Assembly: GCA_001304015.1 (NCBI GenBank)
Contig: LJUY01000039.1
Span: 1 to 25,195 of the forward strand
DNA length: 25,195 nt
Direction: 5' to 3'
From: a candidate division Zixibacteria bacterium SM23_81
GTDB lineage: Bacteria; SM23-81
Part shown: in pieces, positions 1-7,693 of the stretch
Layout of the letters: the number at the start of each line of letters is the position of its first letter
Position numbering within the stretch: the stretch's first letter is position 1
Position numbers and translations under genes: made by a program
The notes under the pieces: generated by a model
Told to the model about the DNA's origin: nothing
Database searches by the model: none
What the model saw: only the letters and a program-made list of their open reading frames with translations

Positions 1-1035
1 GTCACGGTTACCGATACCAGTGGTTTGTTTGACTCTGACACCTCCGATGCGGTCTTTTCCATCGACAATCCCGATGTTCCCAGTGTGATTGTCACCTATC
101 CTAACGGTGGAGAGACGCTATCTGACGCGGCCACCATCACCTGGTTGGCCACCGATCCAGATGTGGGTGATTCGGCTCTGTTGGTGGTGGATCTGGATTA
201 CAGCGATAACGGTGGCGGTTCCTGGGCATCCATCAATACTGGTGAGGTCAACGATGGTGCTTATTCTTGGGACATCTCCGGTCTGTCAGATGGCTTAGAC
301 TATCTGGTGCGGGTCACGGTTACCGATACCACCGGACGGTCAGATTCAGATGTCTCTGATGCTACTTTTTCAATCGATAATCCGAATGTTCCCAGTGTGA
401 CTGTCACCTATCCCAATGGTGGAGAGACGTTATCTGACGCGGCCACCATCACCTGGCTGGCCACCGATCCAGATGCTGGTGATTCGGCTCTGTTGGTGGT
501 GGATCTGGATTACAGTGATAATGGTGGTACCAACTGGTCGGTCATCGATTCGGGTCAAGCCAACTCCGGCGCACACTTCTGGGACATCTCTGGACTATCT
601 GATGGTGCTGATTATCTGGTCCGCATTACCGTGTCTGATACTGCTGGGCTGAGTGACTCCGATAGCTCAGATGCGGTCTTCACAATCAATAATCCGGAGC
701 CTCCGGCAGCTATCGCTGATCTGATGGTCGTGCTGGCGGATGGCGCTATCCATTTGAGCTGGACGCCGATCACCGAGGACACTCTAGGTGAACCCATCGT
801 CGTGGATCACTACAACGTATACCGGGATGACGATCCAGGCTTCTCCCCTAGTTCCTCAGATTCCATCGGCACCACCGCCGATACATTCTACATCGATTTC
901 ACCCCGGCTGTGAACGATACGAGCTTCAACCACTATTATGTGGTTAAGGCAGTCGATCCGGGCGGTAGGAAGTCGGCAGATTCCAACAGAGTTGGAGAGT
1001 TTGACCGGGGTTTGATCAGCGTGCCGCTGAAATAG
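1..1035 (+). CDS. Secreted Ig-like/FN3 repeat protein, 3' end only
   Basis: The reading frame is open from base 1, so the gene starts upstream of the window. The visible 344 residues hold the end of one Ig-like module (1-78), two full 104-residue modules (79-390 and 391-702) and a C-terminal fibronectin type III-like module (703 to about 1008). Each Ig-like module carries TYPNGGETLSDAATITW, an acidic GDSALLVVDLDYSDNGG stretch and WDISGLSDG. Modules with TYPNGGE are common in very long extracellular proteins of FCB-group bacteria and archaea and are thought to be structural or adhesive. The FN3 part has LSW and YNVYRDDD, usual for that fold. The protein ends at TAG shortly after FN3, with no sorting tail or membrane anchor visible, so any export signal must lie upstream. 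The exact function is unknown. Confidence 0.8.
   Translation, partial: VTVTDTSGLFDSDTSDAVFSIDNPDVPSVIVTYPNGGETLSDAATITWLATDPDVGDSALLVVDLDYSDNGGGSWASINTGEVNDGAYSWDISGLSDGLDYLVRVTVTDTTGRSDSDVSDATFSIDNPNVPSVTVTYPNGGETLSDAATITWLATDPDAGDSALLVVDLDYSDNGGTNWSVIDSGQANSGAHFWDISGLSDGADYLVRITVSDTAGLSDSDSSDAVFTINNPEPPAAIADLMVVLADGAIHLSWTPITEDTLGEPIVVDHYNVYRDDDPGFSPSSSDSIGTTADTFYIDFTPAVNDTSFNHYYVVKAVDPGGRKSADSNRVGEFDRGLISVPLK
79..702 (+). repeat. Two tandem 312-bp near-identical repeats
   Basis: Copy 1 is 79-390 and copy 2 is 391-702. They match at DNA level over most of their length, with scattered third-position changes and a divergent patch around 211-270 against 523-582. The last 78 bases of an earlier copy occupy 1-78. 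The period is exactly 104 codons, so unequal crossing-over changes module number without breaking the frame. Confidence 0.9.
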
Positions 1036-1063
1036 CGAAAATGACTACGGAGTGATTCTGTAA

Positions 1064-1090
1064 GGGCGATTCATGCATCGCCCTTTTTTT
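1064..1090 (+). terminator. Rho-independent terminator
   Basis: A perfect 7-bp stem, GGGCGAT (1064-1070) with ATCGCCC (1077-1083), has a 6-base loop and is followed by seven T residues. It lies 29 bases after the stop of the repeat protein. Confidence 0.9.
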
Positions 1091-1146
1091 GTAGCTGTTC
1101 TCATGAGAGCACAATTCCCAATTGATAACGGGGCTGCTTTTTCCCC

Positions 1147-1175
1147 TTGACATTGGACCTTCCAAGTGACATTAT
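1147..1175 (+). promoter_or_regulatory. Sigma-70 type promoter for the lipoprotein operon
   Basis: TTGACA at 1147-1152 is a perfect -35 box. After exactly 17 bases comes CATTAT (1170-1175), matching four of six -10 positions. It sits about 75 bases before the start codon of the next gene and downstream of a terminator. Confidence 0.55.
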
Positions 1176-1249
1176 TCCTGTATTCATGATGGCCATTTTC
1201 CGCAGATCTTCGAAGCAAACGGCTTATCTTTTGCCGACAGGAGGTGGAG

Positions 1250-2758
1250 ATGCACAGGCGTGAGGCTCAGGTATTGCTATTTCTGGCACTCCTGGGATTC
1301 TGGTTCGTCCAAGGGTGCGCTGGCGTGGCGCCTTATCCGGAGAGAGGAAAACAACTGGGCTGGAAGAGGGAATTGGGACCTTATCGGGTTACTTTCTACT
1401 ATCTCGTCGATGAGGCCGATGAGCGATTCTCTTGGCATCCTAAAGATGAACCCGTTCGAGACATCTTCGGGCAGACTATCGCGGTTGTTCCCCGCGAGTT
1501 TAAGCGTAAAGCTGACATAGAGGGGTCTGCTAAGCTGAGCGATGGACGCGTGATCAACTTCGCCGGCAGGGCCACCGATGGCATCCGCTATCGCGTGGTA
1601 AAGGGTGCCAAGTGGGGCTTGGGAGCCGCTAATGCTGAGCGGATTTCCAAGCTGGAGCCCTATATGCTGATCCCTCATCGAACCGTCGCGGTTGATCCCC
1701 AGAAGATTCCCCTGGGCAGCGTTCTATTCGTCCCCCAGGCCAAGGGTGTTCCCCTACCCGATGGCAGCGAACACGATGGCTACTTTCTGGCCCACGACGT
1801 GGGTGGAACCATCAAGGGAGACAGATTAGACTTGTTTGTGGGAATGGAGGAGGATATCCGTAATTCTTTTACCGAGAATGGCCTGACCAATAAATCCTCC
1901 GTGGAGGTTTTGCTGGTGGAGGGCCCTGAGGCCGAGGCAATCCGTGAGAAGTATTGGAAACAGTACACTTTGACGCCCAAGCAGATGTATCAGATGGTCT
2001 GGAAAGATCTGGAAACGGTCATGCACAACGTGACCGCGGTGGAAAAAAACCCTGACCAGCGTGTCATGTTTTACTCCGAGCTGGCCAAGGGAACTCCCTA
2101 TGTTATTTTCTGTCTGGGAGAGGGGCCGACGGGCGAATACGATAAAGATCCTCTTCTGGACATCGCCCGGGTGGATTGCATGACCTTCTGCGAGCAAATT
2201 CTGGCCCTGACGATATCCGGAGACTACGAGGAGTTCTTCAACAATTTGCAGCGAATCCGTTACCGGGACGGCATCATCGGGATGAAGACACGCAATCACT
2301 ATACCATCGCCGATTGGTTGCCCAATAACTCCTGGCTGCTGGAGGATGCCACCGAGCTCATCGGCGGAGAGCACTGCCTTCCCATGGCTAAAACCATCGA
2401 CCGCTCAAAGGACTTTGCCACTATGGGTGTCACAGATTTTTGGGACGTCCCCCCGCCGCAGACCATGACGGTGAAGTACATCCCCAAAGAACACCTGCTT
2501 CAGGTGGAGGAGAACCTGCGAGGCGGTGAGATCGCCAGTCTGATCCAAAAGAAAGAGGGGATTTTTTCCTCTCACATGGCCCTCATCGTAAAGGGCCGCC
2601 AGGGTGAGATCATCTTCCGTCACGCCTCCCGAACCGCTGGCGAGGTGGTAGATGAACCATACAGGGAATATGTGAAACGGCTGCAGGATTGGAAGAACAC
2701 TGCTGGGATGATCTTCATGAGGGTGAGAAGAGATTTTCCCTTGACGTTTGCTTTTTAG
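1250..2758 (+). CDS. Lipoprotein with 3D barrel and DUF1460 amidase-like domain
   Basis: The start is ATG 1250, five bases after GGAGG (1240-1244); an in-frame GTG at 1244 overlaps that ribosome site and is less likely. The 502-residue product has a short signal peptide and a lipobox-like VQGC with the acylated Cys at 23, so it should be a lipoprotein. Residues about 100-225 resemble the 3D (Asp-Asp-Asp) double-psi barrel of MltA-type lytic transglycosylases: VAVDP (D149), IPLGS, AHDVGG (D183), KGDRLD (D191). Residues about 270-500 resemble DUF1460, an NlpC/P60-like amidase family: RVDCMTFCE gives a candidate nucleophile C310 and SSHMALI a candidate H442. A role in cutting both glycan and peptide parts of murein is inferred; each domain alone is a family match by eye. 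It opens a three-gene plus-strand run. Confidence 0.8.
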   Translation: MHRREAQVLLFLALLGFWFVQGCAGVAPYPERGKQLGWKRELGPYRVTFYYLVDEADERFSWHPKDEPVRDIFGQTIAVVPREFKRKADIEGSAKLSDGRVINFAGRATDGIRYRVVKGAKWGLGAANAERISKLEPYMLIPHRTVAVDPQKIPLGSVLFVPQAKGVPLPDGSEHDGYFLAHDVGGTIKGDRLDLFVGMEEDIRNSFTENGLTNKSSVEVLLVEGPEAEAIREKYWKQYTLTPKQMYQMVWKDLETVMHNVTAVEKNPDQRVMFYSELAKGTPYVIFCLGEGPTGEYDKDPLLDIARVDCMTFCEQILALTISGDYEEFFNNLQRIRYRDGIIGMKTRNHYTIADWLPNNSWLLEDATELIGGEHCLPMAKTIDRSKDFATMGVTDFWDVPPPQTMTVKYIPKEHLLQVEENLRGGEIASLIQKKEGIFSSHMALIVKGRQGEIIFRHASRTAGEVVDEPYREYVKRLQDWKNTAGMIFMRVRRDFPLTFAF

Positions 2759-2775
2759 AAAGTTCGGAGAACGTT

Positions 2776-3336
2776 ATGTGGGAGCGTCATGCCAGAATTC
2801 TGAACCGGGAGCGGGTTGCCCTTCTGGTGGTGGATGTGCAGGAGAGATTATGGCCTGTTATGCGAGAGCGTCAGCGGCTTGTGGACCGGATCGTGATCAT
2901 GATCAAGGCTTGTGATCTCCTGAAGATCCCCATTTTCGTCACGGAGCAGTATCCCAAGGGTCTCGGCGTAACCGTCCCTCCCGTTAAGCAGGTTCTTGGA
3001 GGGAAAGAGCCCCTTGTCAAGATGACCTTCAGCTGCTGTGGCCTTACGAAAGTGCTCAAGGCGTTGGAGAAGAAGGGCATCGAGAAGGTCATCGTAGTCG
3101 GGATTGAATCCCACGTCTGCATATTGCAGACGGCCTTGGATCTTCTTGCTCGGGGATTCCAGGTGCACCTCCCCCGGGATGCCGTTTCATCGCGCCATGA
3201 AGAGGATGAGAGAACCGCATTGCAGCGCATGGCCAGGGAGGGAGTGGTGATTACCACGGTGGAGATGGCTCTATTTGAGCTTCTCAGGACGGCGGAGGCG
3301 CGGGAATTCAAACAGGTGTCGCGGTTGATCAAATAA
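2776..3336 (+). CDS. Isochorismatase-family cysteine hydrolase
   Basis: The start is ATG 2776, six bases after GGAG (2766-2769) and 17 bases after the previous stop; the longer reading from 2689 would overlap the upstream gene and lacks family sequence. The 186-residue product has the isochorismatase/nicotinamidase-like hydrolase pattern: LLVVDVQE with D20, PLVKMTFSCC with K82, and GIESHVCILQTALDL with C115, which together form the usual Asp-Lys-Cys triad. It is a cytosolic single-domain enzyme of normal family length. The family includes nicotinamidases, ureidoacrylate hydrolases and many enzymes of unknown substrate; the sequence does not let me choose. It is probably co-transcribed with the genes on each side. 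Confidence 0.88.
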   Translation: MWERHARILNRERVALLVVDVQERLWPVMRERQRLVDRIVIMIKACDLLKIPIFVTEQYPKGLGVTVPPVKQVLGGKEPLVKMTFSCCGLTKVLKALEKKGIEKVIVVGIESHVCILQTALDLLARGFQVHLPRDAVSSRHEEDERTALQRMAREGVVITTVEMALFELLRTAEAREFKQVSRLIK

Positions 3337-3364
3337 GCAGATCGATACCGCAGGAGGTGGGATC

Positions 3365-3553
3365 ATGAAAGTGGCAGAGGCCAGGAAGATTGCCAAAAAG
3401 ATAGGTTTGAAGGTGAGTTCCAAAACCCTGAAAGGAGATCTCATCCGCCAAATCCAGCGAGCCGAGGGGAATTTCGATTGCTTTGGGACAGCTACCGATT
3501 ACTGCGACCAGCTGCGATGTTGGTGGCGGGAGGATTGCCTGGGGAAGCGATGA
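3365..3553 (+). CDS. Small SAP-like, cysteine-rich protein (62 aa)
   Basis: The start is ATG 3365, preceded by AGGAGGTGGGATC. Residues 2-34 read as a short helix-turn-helix of SAP/Rho-N type (VAEARKIAKKIGLK, then LKGDLIRQIQRAEG), a fold usually linked to nucleic-acid binding. The tail has NFDCFGTA and four Cys (about 39, 47, 52 and 58), ending WREDCL, which could bind a metal. I recall small proteins of this kind with a conserved EGNFDCFGTA segment in several Gram-negative groups, always uncharacterised. Nucleic-acid or metal binding is inference. It follows the hydrolase gene by 28 bases and is the last gene before a terminator. Confidence 0.8.
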   Translation: MKVAEARKIAKKIGLKVSSKTLKGDLIRQIQRAEGNFDCFGTATDYCDQLRCWWREDCLGKR

Positions 3554-3591
3554 GCGGCAGGACCGATGTTTTCTCACCGGGATTGGGAAAG

Positions 3592-3627
3592 AGGCCGGTG
3601 CCCTTTTTGGGGGGACCGGCCTTTGTG
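3592..3627 (+). terminator. Probable rho-independent terminator
   Basis: AGGCCGGT (3592-3599) pairs perfectly with ACCGGCCT (3615-3622), and inner CCC/GGG can extend the stem. The following run TTTGTGT is only moderately T-rich. It lies 39 bases after the small SAP-like gene. Confidence 0.6.
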
Positions 3628-3756
3628 TAGGCTGTCGCGTTCAGTACAGAAAACGCAATGGGAAAGGCGTGGAGGGAGCAGGAGACTAACCTCTGAGTCC
3701 ACCCAGCCCTAAATAATCATCTGGACAGCCATTAAGTGGCAACCATATATCGCTTT

Positions 3757-4404
3757 TTACGGTAGGTGCAGACGACAGGTCTGGCTTTTCCGGTCATATA
3801 TGTCCAAAGACTGGAAAAGGCACATAGCAAAAGCCCTGTGCCCGTAAGCATTGGCATGAAGGCTGTTGCTCATCCAGAAAAAATGGCTCTCTGGTTGCTC
3901 CTTCCAATAATGGGCATGATCGATGAGTGGAAGTTCATGATCACAGGCCACATGGCGGATAGCGTCCATGTATCTGGCGAAATGAGTTTCTCTTTCAGGG
4001 AAAAGGTCAGGTAGGATGGGACAGGTGGTCTGCAGCACTGCCAGGGCTCCGATGTCCCCAATCTGCTGCACCAAGCTGTTGAGGTTGGATCTAAACTCCT
4101 CTAAAATAATACCATTTTGCCGATCGCAATCGTTCATCCCAATCATCACAAATACTACATCCGGTCTGAACTGAGCGACTCTCCAATTGAGTCCTTCCAA
4201 CAGACTACGCGAGGTATCCCCGCTGATGGCTGTGTTGATGATCACGTCCATGGTGCGGTCCAGCTCAAAACGAACGCGCTCTGCAAAGAGCTCCACGTAA
4301 TCCCTGCACCCGAAGGTATGTAGTGCGCCGTGAGTGATGCTGTCGCCATAAAAGATCCATTTGACCGGTTTCTCCGATATCAGCAAGGCTTTCACTCTGT
4401 CCAT
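3757..4404 (-). CDS. SGNH/GDSL-family hydrolase
   Basis: The product has 215 residues. The start at 4404 is supported by AAGGAGT a few bases upstream on the minus strand. The SGNH blocks are clear: YGDSITHG with the nucleophile S22, ISGDTS with G62, GMNDC with N91, and NSLHANAYGH with the catalytic H183. The family hydrolyses ester bonds in lipids, acylated sugars or aryl esters. No signal peptide is visible, so it looks cytosolic. The Asp normally three residues before the active His (DxxH) is Asn here (N180), so a Ser-His dyad or altered activity is possible. It follows the LolA-like gene by 58 bases on the same strand and may be its last operon partner, which would suggest a lipid-related job. 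The substrate is unknown. Confidence 0.85.
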   Translation of the reverse strand: MDRVKALLISEKPVKWIFYGDSITHGALHTFGCRDYVELFAERVRFELDRTMDVIINTAISGDTSRSLLEGLNWRVAQFRPDVVFVMIGMNDCDRQNGIILEEFRSNLNSLVQQIGDIGALAVLQTTCPILPDLFPERETHFARYMDAIRHVACDHELPLIDHAHYWKEQPESHFFWMSNSLHANAYGHRAFAMCLFQSLDIYDRKSQTCRLHLP

Positions 4405-4462
4405 ATATCACTCCTTATGATCTCTTATCTTGGAATTACCTTCACATTCAACCTCCGGTTGT

Positions 4463-5233
4463 CTATCCTCGCAGAGCTGCTTTGGTCAATTTGTGATCCG
4501 GTATTTCCACGTCAAAATCGATGTCATCGATGATGTATTCGGTGCCCTCACCTTTAGAGAGCATGTCCTTGAAGATCATCCTCTTGGGATACCAGCGACC
4601 GTCCACCCGAAAGACCTCGGTGATACGAGTGGTCTTCAACAACTTGCCGCTCTTGGCGTAGCGCTCTTCTCTGAGGGGCAGCCAGCGTTCCATGTCCACC
4701 CAGATGCGCCTCGAATGGTAGGCGACATCCTCGACTCGGGCGGTCAGATTCACCAGCCAGCACGTTCGTCCCTCGGCCTCCTGACTTCCCTCCACCTGAG
4801 CCTGATATAGATCGATGAGAGATTCATTTTCCATCATGTCTTCATAGGACAGGTCCGATCCCATCATCGACTGCCTTAGCAGGTGGCCCGCGATGGTGAT
4901 GATGCGGTCGGTGGGCTCCGGGGTGTAGGTCCATAGTTTGTCACCCAGCTTCAACATCTTCTTGCCCTTCTCCCGCGCCGGGGAGAGATACTCGACGAAC
5001 GTATTCTCGTCGCCCTTCTTCCAGAACCGGGAGGTTATGGACCGGCTGCCCCGGCGGCCGTGGATGATCATGGTGGACACGCCAGTGGCTTGATCGATAA
5101 CCAGGTTGCGGTCCACTCTCTCCAGAATATCCTCTCCCGTGGGTGCCCGGGAGACGATCGTGAGAGAATCCTGATGGGTCAGGGCAGGTGTGGTGATAAG
5201 AAGGATGCCCAATATGATGATGGCCTTTTTCAT
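4463..5233 (-). CDS. LolA-like periplasmic protein (lipoprotein-sorting family)
   Basis: This 256-residue protein starts at ATG 5233, overlapping the upstream permease stop by ATGA, with AAGGAG eight bases upstream. A signal peptide covers residues 1-19 (hydrophobic IIILGILLITTPALT). The mature part fits the LolA-like outer-membrane lipoprotein-sorting family (PF17131): GRRGSRSITSRFW, FVEYLSPAREKGKKML, LGDKLWTYTPEPTDR, MMGSDLSYEDMM, and a late TRITEVFRVDGRWYPKRM. LolA-fold proteins are half-barrels that carry a lipid moiety across the periplasm. Here it is translationally coupled to FtsX-type ABC permeases, so it probably accepts a substrate pulled from the inner membrane. Whether the cargo is a lipoprotein or a free lipid cannot be read from sequence. 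Confidence 0.85.
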   Translation of the reverse strand: MKKAIIILGILLITTPALTHQDSLTIVSRAPTGEDILERVDRNLVIDQATGVSTMIIHGRRGSRSITSRFWKKGDENTFVEYLSPAREKGKKMLKLGDKLWTYTPEPTDRIITIAGHLLRQSMMGSDLSYEDMMENESLIDLYQAQVEGSQEAEGRTCWLVNLTARVEDVAYHSRRIWVDMERWLPLREERYAKSGKLLKTTRITEVFRVDGRWYPKRMIFKDMLSKGEGTEYIIDDIDFDVEIPDHKLTKAALRG

Positions 5234-6504
5234 ACCTCCAGCTCCTTGAAAAGTTGAGCCGTCTGGCGTTTGAATATTCTGATGCCCGAAATGGCGCTGC
5301 CCACCAGGGTGGCCAGCAGCCCCGGCAGGAAGCCTATGTAGTAGCTTGCGGGGGTGATCTTGGCGCGCATAATGTTAGCCATCAGCATGTTGGATCCCTT
5401 CGTCATGCTCGAGATATCCAGTCCCACCTCCTGAAGATAGTAGGAGAATCCCAGTCCAATGGCCGTTCCCAGGATGGAGCCGACGGTCCCGATGAGGATC
5501 GATTCCCCCAGCAGGGAACGGTACACATGCCCCTTTGACTCGCCGATGGCCAGACGCACACCCATCTCGCCGTAACGCCGGATGCCGGACATGAGCCCGG
5601 CGTTCCACAGCACCAAAGACATGACGAAGAAGAAGCCGAACAGGATGATGGCAACCCTGGAGTTGACCGTGTCCAGGTATTCTCCCAGGCCGCCCTGCTC
5701 CCTGAGGGTCAGCATCACTGGGGAGAATTCGTCCTCAGGTTGATGGATTTTGGAGTTGAAGTCGCGAGCGGTCTTTTTAGCGATCTTGTCGTCATAGATA
5801 AGGTTGGGAAAGAATCCAAGAACCTCTCCGGCGCTGTCTTCCATGTCGAGAGCGTACTGGACGTCCGACAGATTGGCGATGATGGCGTTCCGGTCCATAG
5901 GAGCGATGCCAAAGCGGACGCTCCCCACGATGGTGAAGTTCTGAACGGCCATGCCCCCGTGCGCCGTGGAGCTGACCAGGGTGGCCAGGTCTCCCATATC
6001 AGCCCCCAGGCGATTGGCGAACTCTTCACTGATCAGGATCTCTCCAGGCGCCTGGGGCAGATGACCCCTCACCAGAGCCTTCTTGAGGCCGAGTCGATCC
6101 CGCTCTCTTGAATTGGGGCCGAGAAGATCAAGGGCTATCCCAAAGGACGGTCCCTGGGAGCGGGTCTCGCCATGTTCGTCTGGAAGGTCGATGAGCCCTC
6201 CGAATTTGATCCGTGCCGTCCACTCCATGTGGGGATAATCTCCTTCCAAGTCCCCGATGAGGTCGCCCACGTTCAAGATGGCCAGATCGTTGGGCAGCTG
6301 GCGGGAGATGTCCCCGTACGCCCGTGTCATGACCTTCACATGCCCCGTGTCCAGCTTGGCGTTGCTGCGGACCATATCATCTATGATGCCGTGCATGAAG
6401 CAGTATCCCAGGATGGATGTCATCACGCCCGCAGTGACGATAATGACTGGGAAAAGGCTCCGGTGATGGTCCCTGATTAAGCCTTTGAGCAGAAATCTGG
6501 TCAT
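5230..6504 (-). CDS. ABC transporter permease, FtsX/LolE type (second)
   Basis: This 424-residue membrane protein has one N-terminal membrane segment (about 18-40), a large periplasmic region with MacB-like periplasmic core character, then three C-terminal segments from about residue 285 (VAIILFGFFFVMSLVLW, ILIGTVGSILGTAIGLGF, GFLPGLLATLVGSAISG). The cytoplasmic loop IRRYGEMGVRLAIGESK is the FtsX-family coupling motif that touches the ATPase. The start at 6504 overlaps the upstream permease stop (ATGA), and the stop overlaps the LolA-like start, so translation is coupled on both sides. The four-segment topology with a big periplasmic domain marks mechanotransmission or lipoprotein-extraction transporters such as LolCDE and MacB rather than solute importers. 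Confidence 0.87.
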   Translation of the reverse strand: MTRFLLKGLIRDHHRSLFPVIIVTAGVMTSILGYCFMHGIIDDMVRSNAKLDTGHVKVMTRAYGDISRQLPNDLAILNVGDLIGDLEGDYPHMEWTARIKFGGLIDLPDEHGETRSQGPSFGIALDLLGPNSRERDRLGLKKALVRGHLPQAPGEILISEEFANRLGADMGDLATLVSSTAHGGMAVQNFTIVGSVRFGIAPMDRNAIIANLSDVQYALDMEDSAGEVLGFFPNLIYDDKIAKKTARDFNSKIHQPEDEFSPVMLTLREQGGLGEYLDTVNSRVAIILFGFFFVMSLVLWNAGLMSGIRRYGEMGVRLAIGESKGHVYRSLLGESILIGTVGSILGTAIGLGFSYYLQEVGLDISSMTKGSNMLMANIMRAKITPASYYIGFLPGLLATLVGSAISGIRIFKRQTAQLFKELEV

Positions 6505-7679
6505 GATGTTTTCCCCCTGAGGGCATCCGTGGGCTTCAGCCTGGCGATCTTCGAGGCCGGTAGGAAACTGACGATGGTGACTGCGATGAGTACCAGCAGC
6601 GTGGTGCCCACTAGCAGGCGAAGCCCATAGCTAGGGTAAAGAGATTGGGGAAGAGCGATGCCGAAATCGGCCTGCATCGCTGGCATGGGCAATCCCTTGG
6701 CGAAGGTCAGGGCCAGCACTGGAATGCCATATATGGCACCGACGACGAGCGCCAGAAAACCATGCATAGCTCCCTCTAAGGTGAACAGCCCGATGACCTT
6801 GACGCGCTCCATGCCAAGGGCCATGAAGGTTCCGATCTCCTTGCGCCGACGCCAGATGGCCAGGACCTGGGTGTCGAAGATGGCCAGCAACCCCATGAAT
6901 AGAAGCAGGCCGTACAGGATGTTCGAGCTACCCGATTTCATCCTGACCAGCTCGGTGATCTCTTTGAGCAGAAAATTCAGGTCCCGGTGAACCCATGTGT
7001 GATTGCCGGATGGGACATCCGAGACATCCTCTGCAAGGACGACCAGGCTGGCCTCTTGGGGGGTGCGTAACATCTCGCGCAGGCCCTCCAGGGGGAGCCA
7101 GATCTGCCCCACGTCCACCGATGGTGCTGAAACGTTCATGATCTGCACGATCCGAACGTCATTGGCGTCGAAGGTGCCGTGAACATCGCGCCACCGGATA
7201 GTGACTTCATCACCCACTCTCAGTTTCGTTTGCTTAGCCATCTGGGCTCCAATGAGAGCAGGGGTGACGTCATCGTCTTCTTTTGAAAGATAGGCACTGG
7301 GGAGCTGGAGGATCTGCTGTTCGGGATCGATGCCCCTGAGGACCACAGACTGGATGCGGCCCTCGGGGAATATGGCCCCGGAGGTCACCAGGATGGGCGT
7401 GGCTGCGCCTCGGGATATCAATTCTGCCAGAGCGGGGGAGAGGGGAGCGTGGCTGTCCTCAAAGGTCAGCGGATCGTAGGGGTCATAATCTTTGTGCCAG
7501 AACTGACCTCCGCCTGCCTCATAGTCGATGGTGGCCTGCATGGCATATTTGTTCATGCCCTGGATGAAGCCCTGAACCCAGATGATCATCACGAAGGCCA
7601 GCGAGAGGACGAAGACATTTAGCCAGGTCCTGATTCCCGCACCCATGAGATTGCGAAATGCCAACTTAGCGATTAACAT
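6501..7679 (-). CDS. ABC transporter permease, FtsX/LolC type (first)
   Basis: This 392-residue protein starts at ATG 7679 with GAGGTGA just upstream, 14 bases after the ATPase stop. Membrane segments lie at about 18-40, 255-275, 300-325 and 350-380; residues 41-250 form a periplasmic domain. The coupling motif RRRKEIGTFMALGMER is typical of the FtsX family, and the end LPASKIARLKPTDALRG is the usual MacB/LolC C-terminus. It differs clearly from the downstream permease, so the transporter is a LolC/LolE-like heterodimer rather than a MacB-type homodimer. Its stop overlaps the next permease start (ATGA). The presumed role is extraction of a lipidated or amphipathic substrate from the inner-membrane outer leaflet. 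Confidence 0.88.
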   Translation of the reverse strand: MLIAKLAFRNLMGAGIRTWLNVFVLSLAFVMIIWVQGFIQGMNKYAMQATIDYEAGGGQFWHKDYDPYDPLTFEDSHAPLSPALAELISRGAATPILVTSGAIFPEGRIQSVVLRGIDPEQQILQLPSAYLSKEDDDVTPALIGAQMAKQTKLRVGDEVTIRWRDVHGTFDANDVRIVQIMNVSAPSVDVGQIWLPLEGLREMLRTPQEASLVVLAEDVSDVPSGNHTWVHRDLNFLLKEITELVRMKSGSSNILYGLLLFMGLLAIFDTQVLAIWRRRKEIGTFMALGMERVKVIGLFTLEGAMHGFLALVVGAIYGIPVLALTFAKGLPMPAMQADFGIALPQSLYPSYGLRLLVGTTLLVLIAVTIVSFLPASKIARLKPTDALRGKTS

Positions 7680-7693
7680 CGTTTCACCTCATA

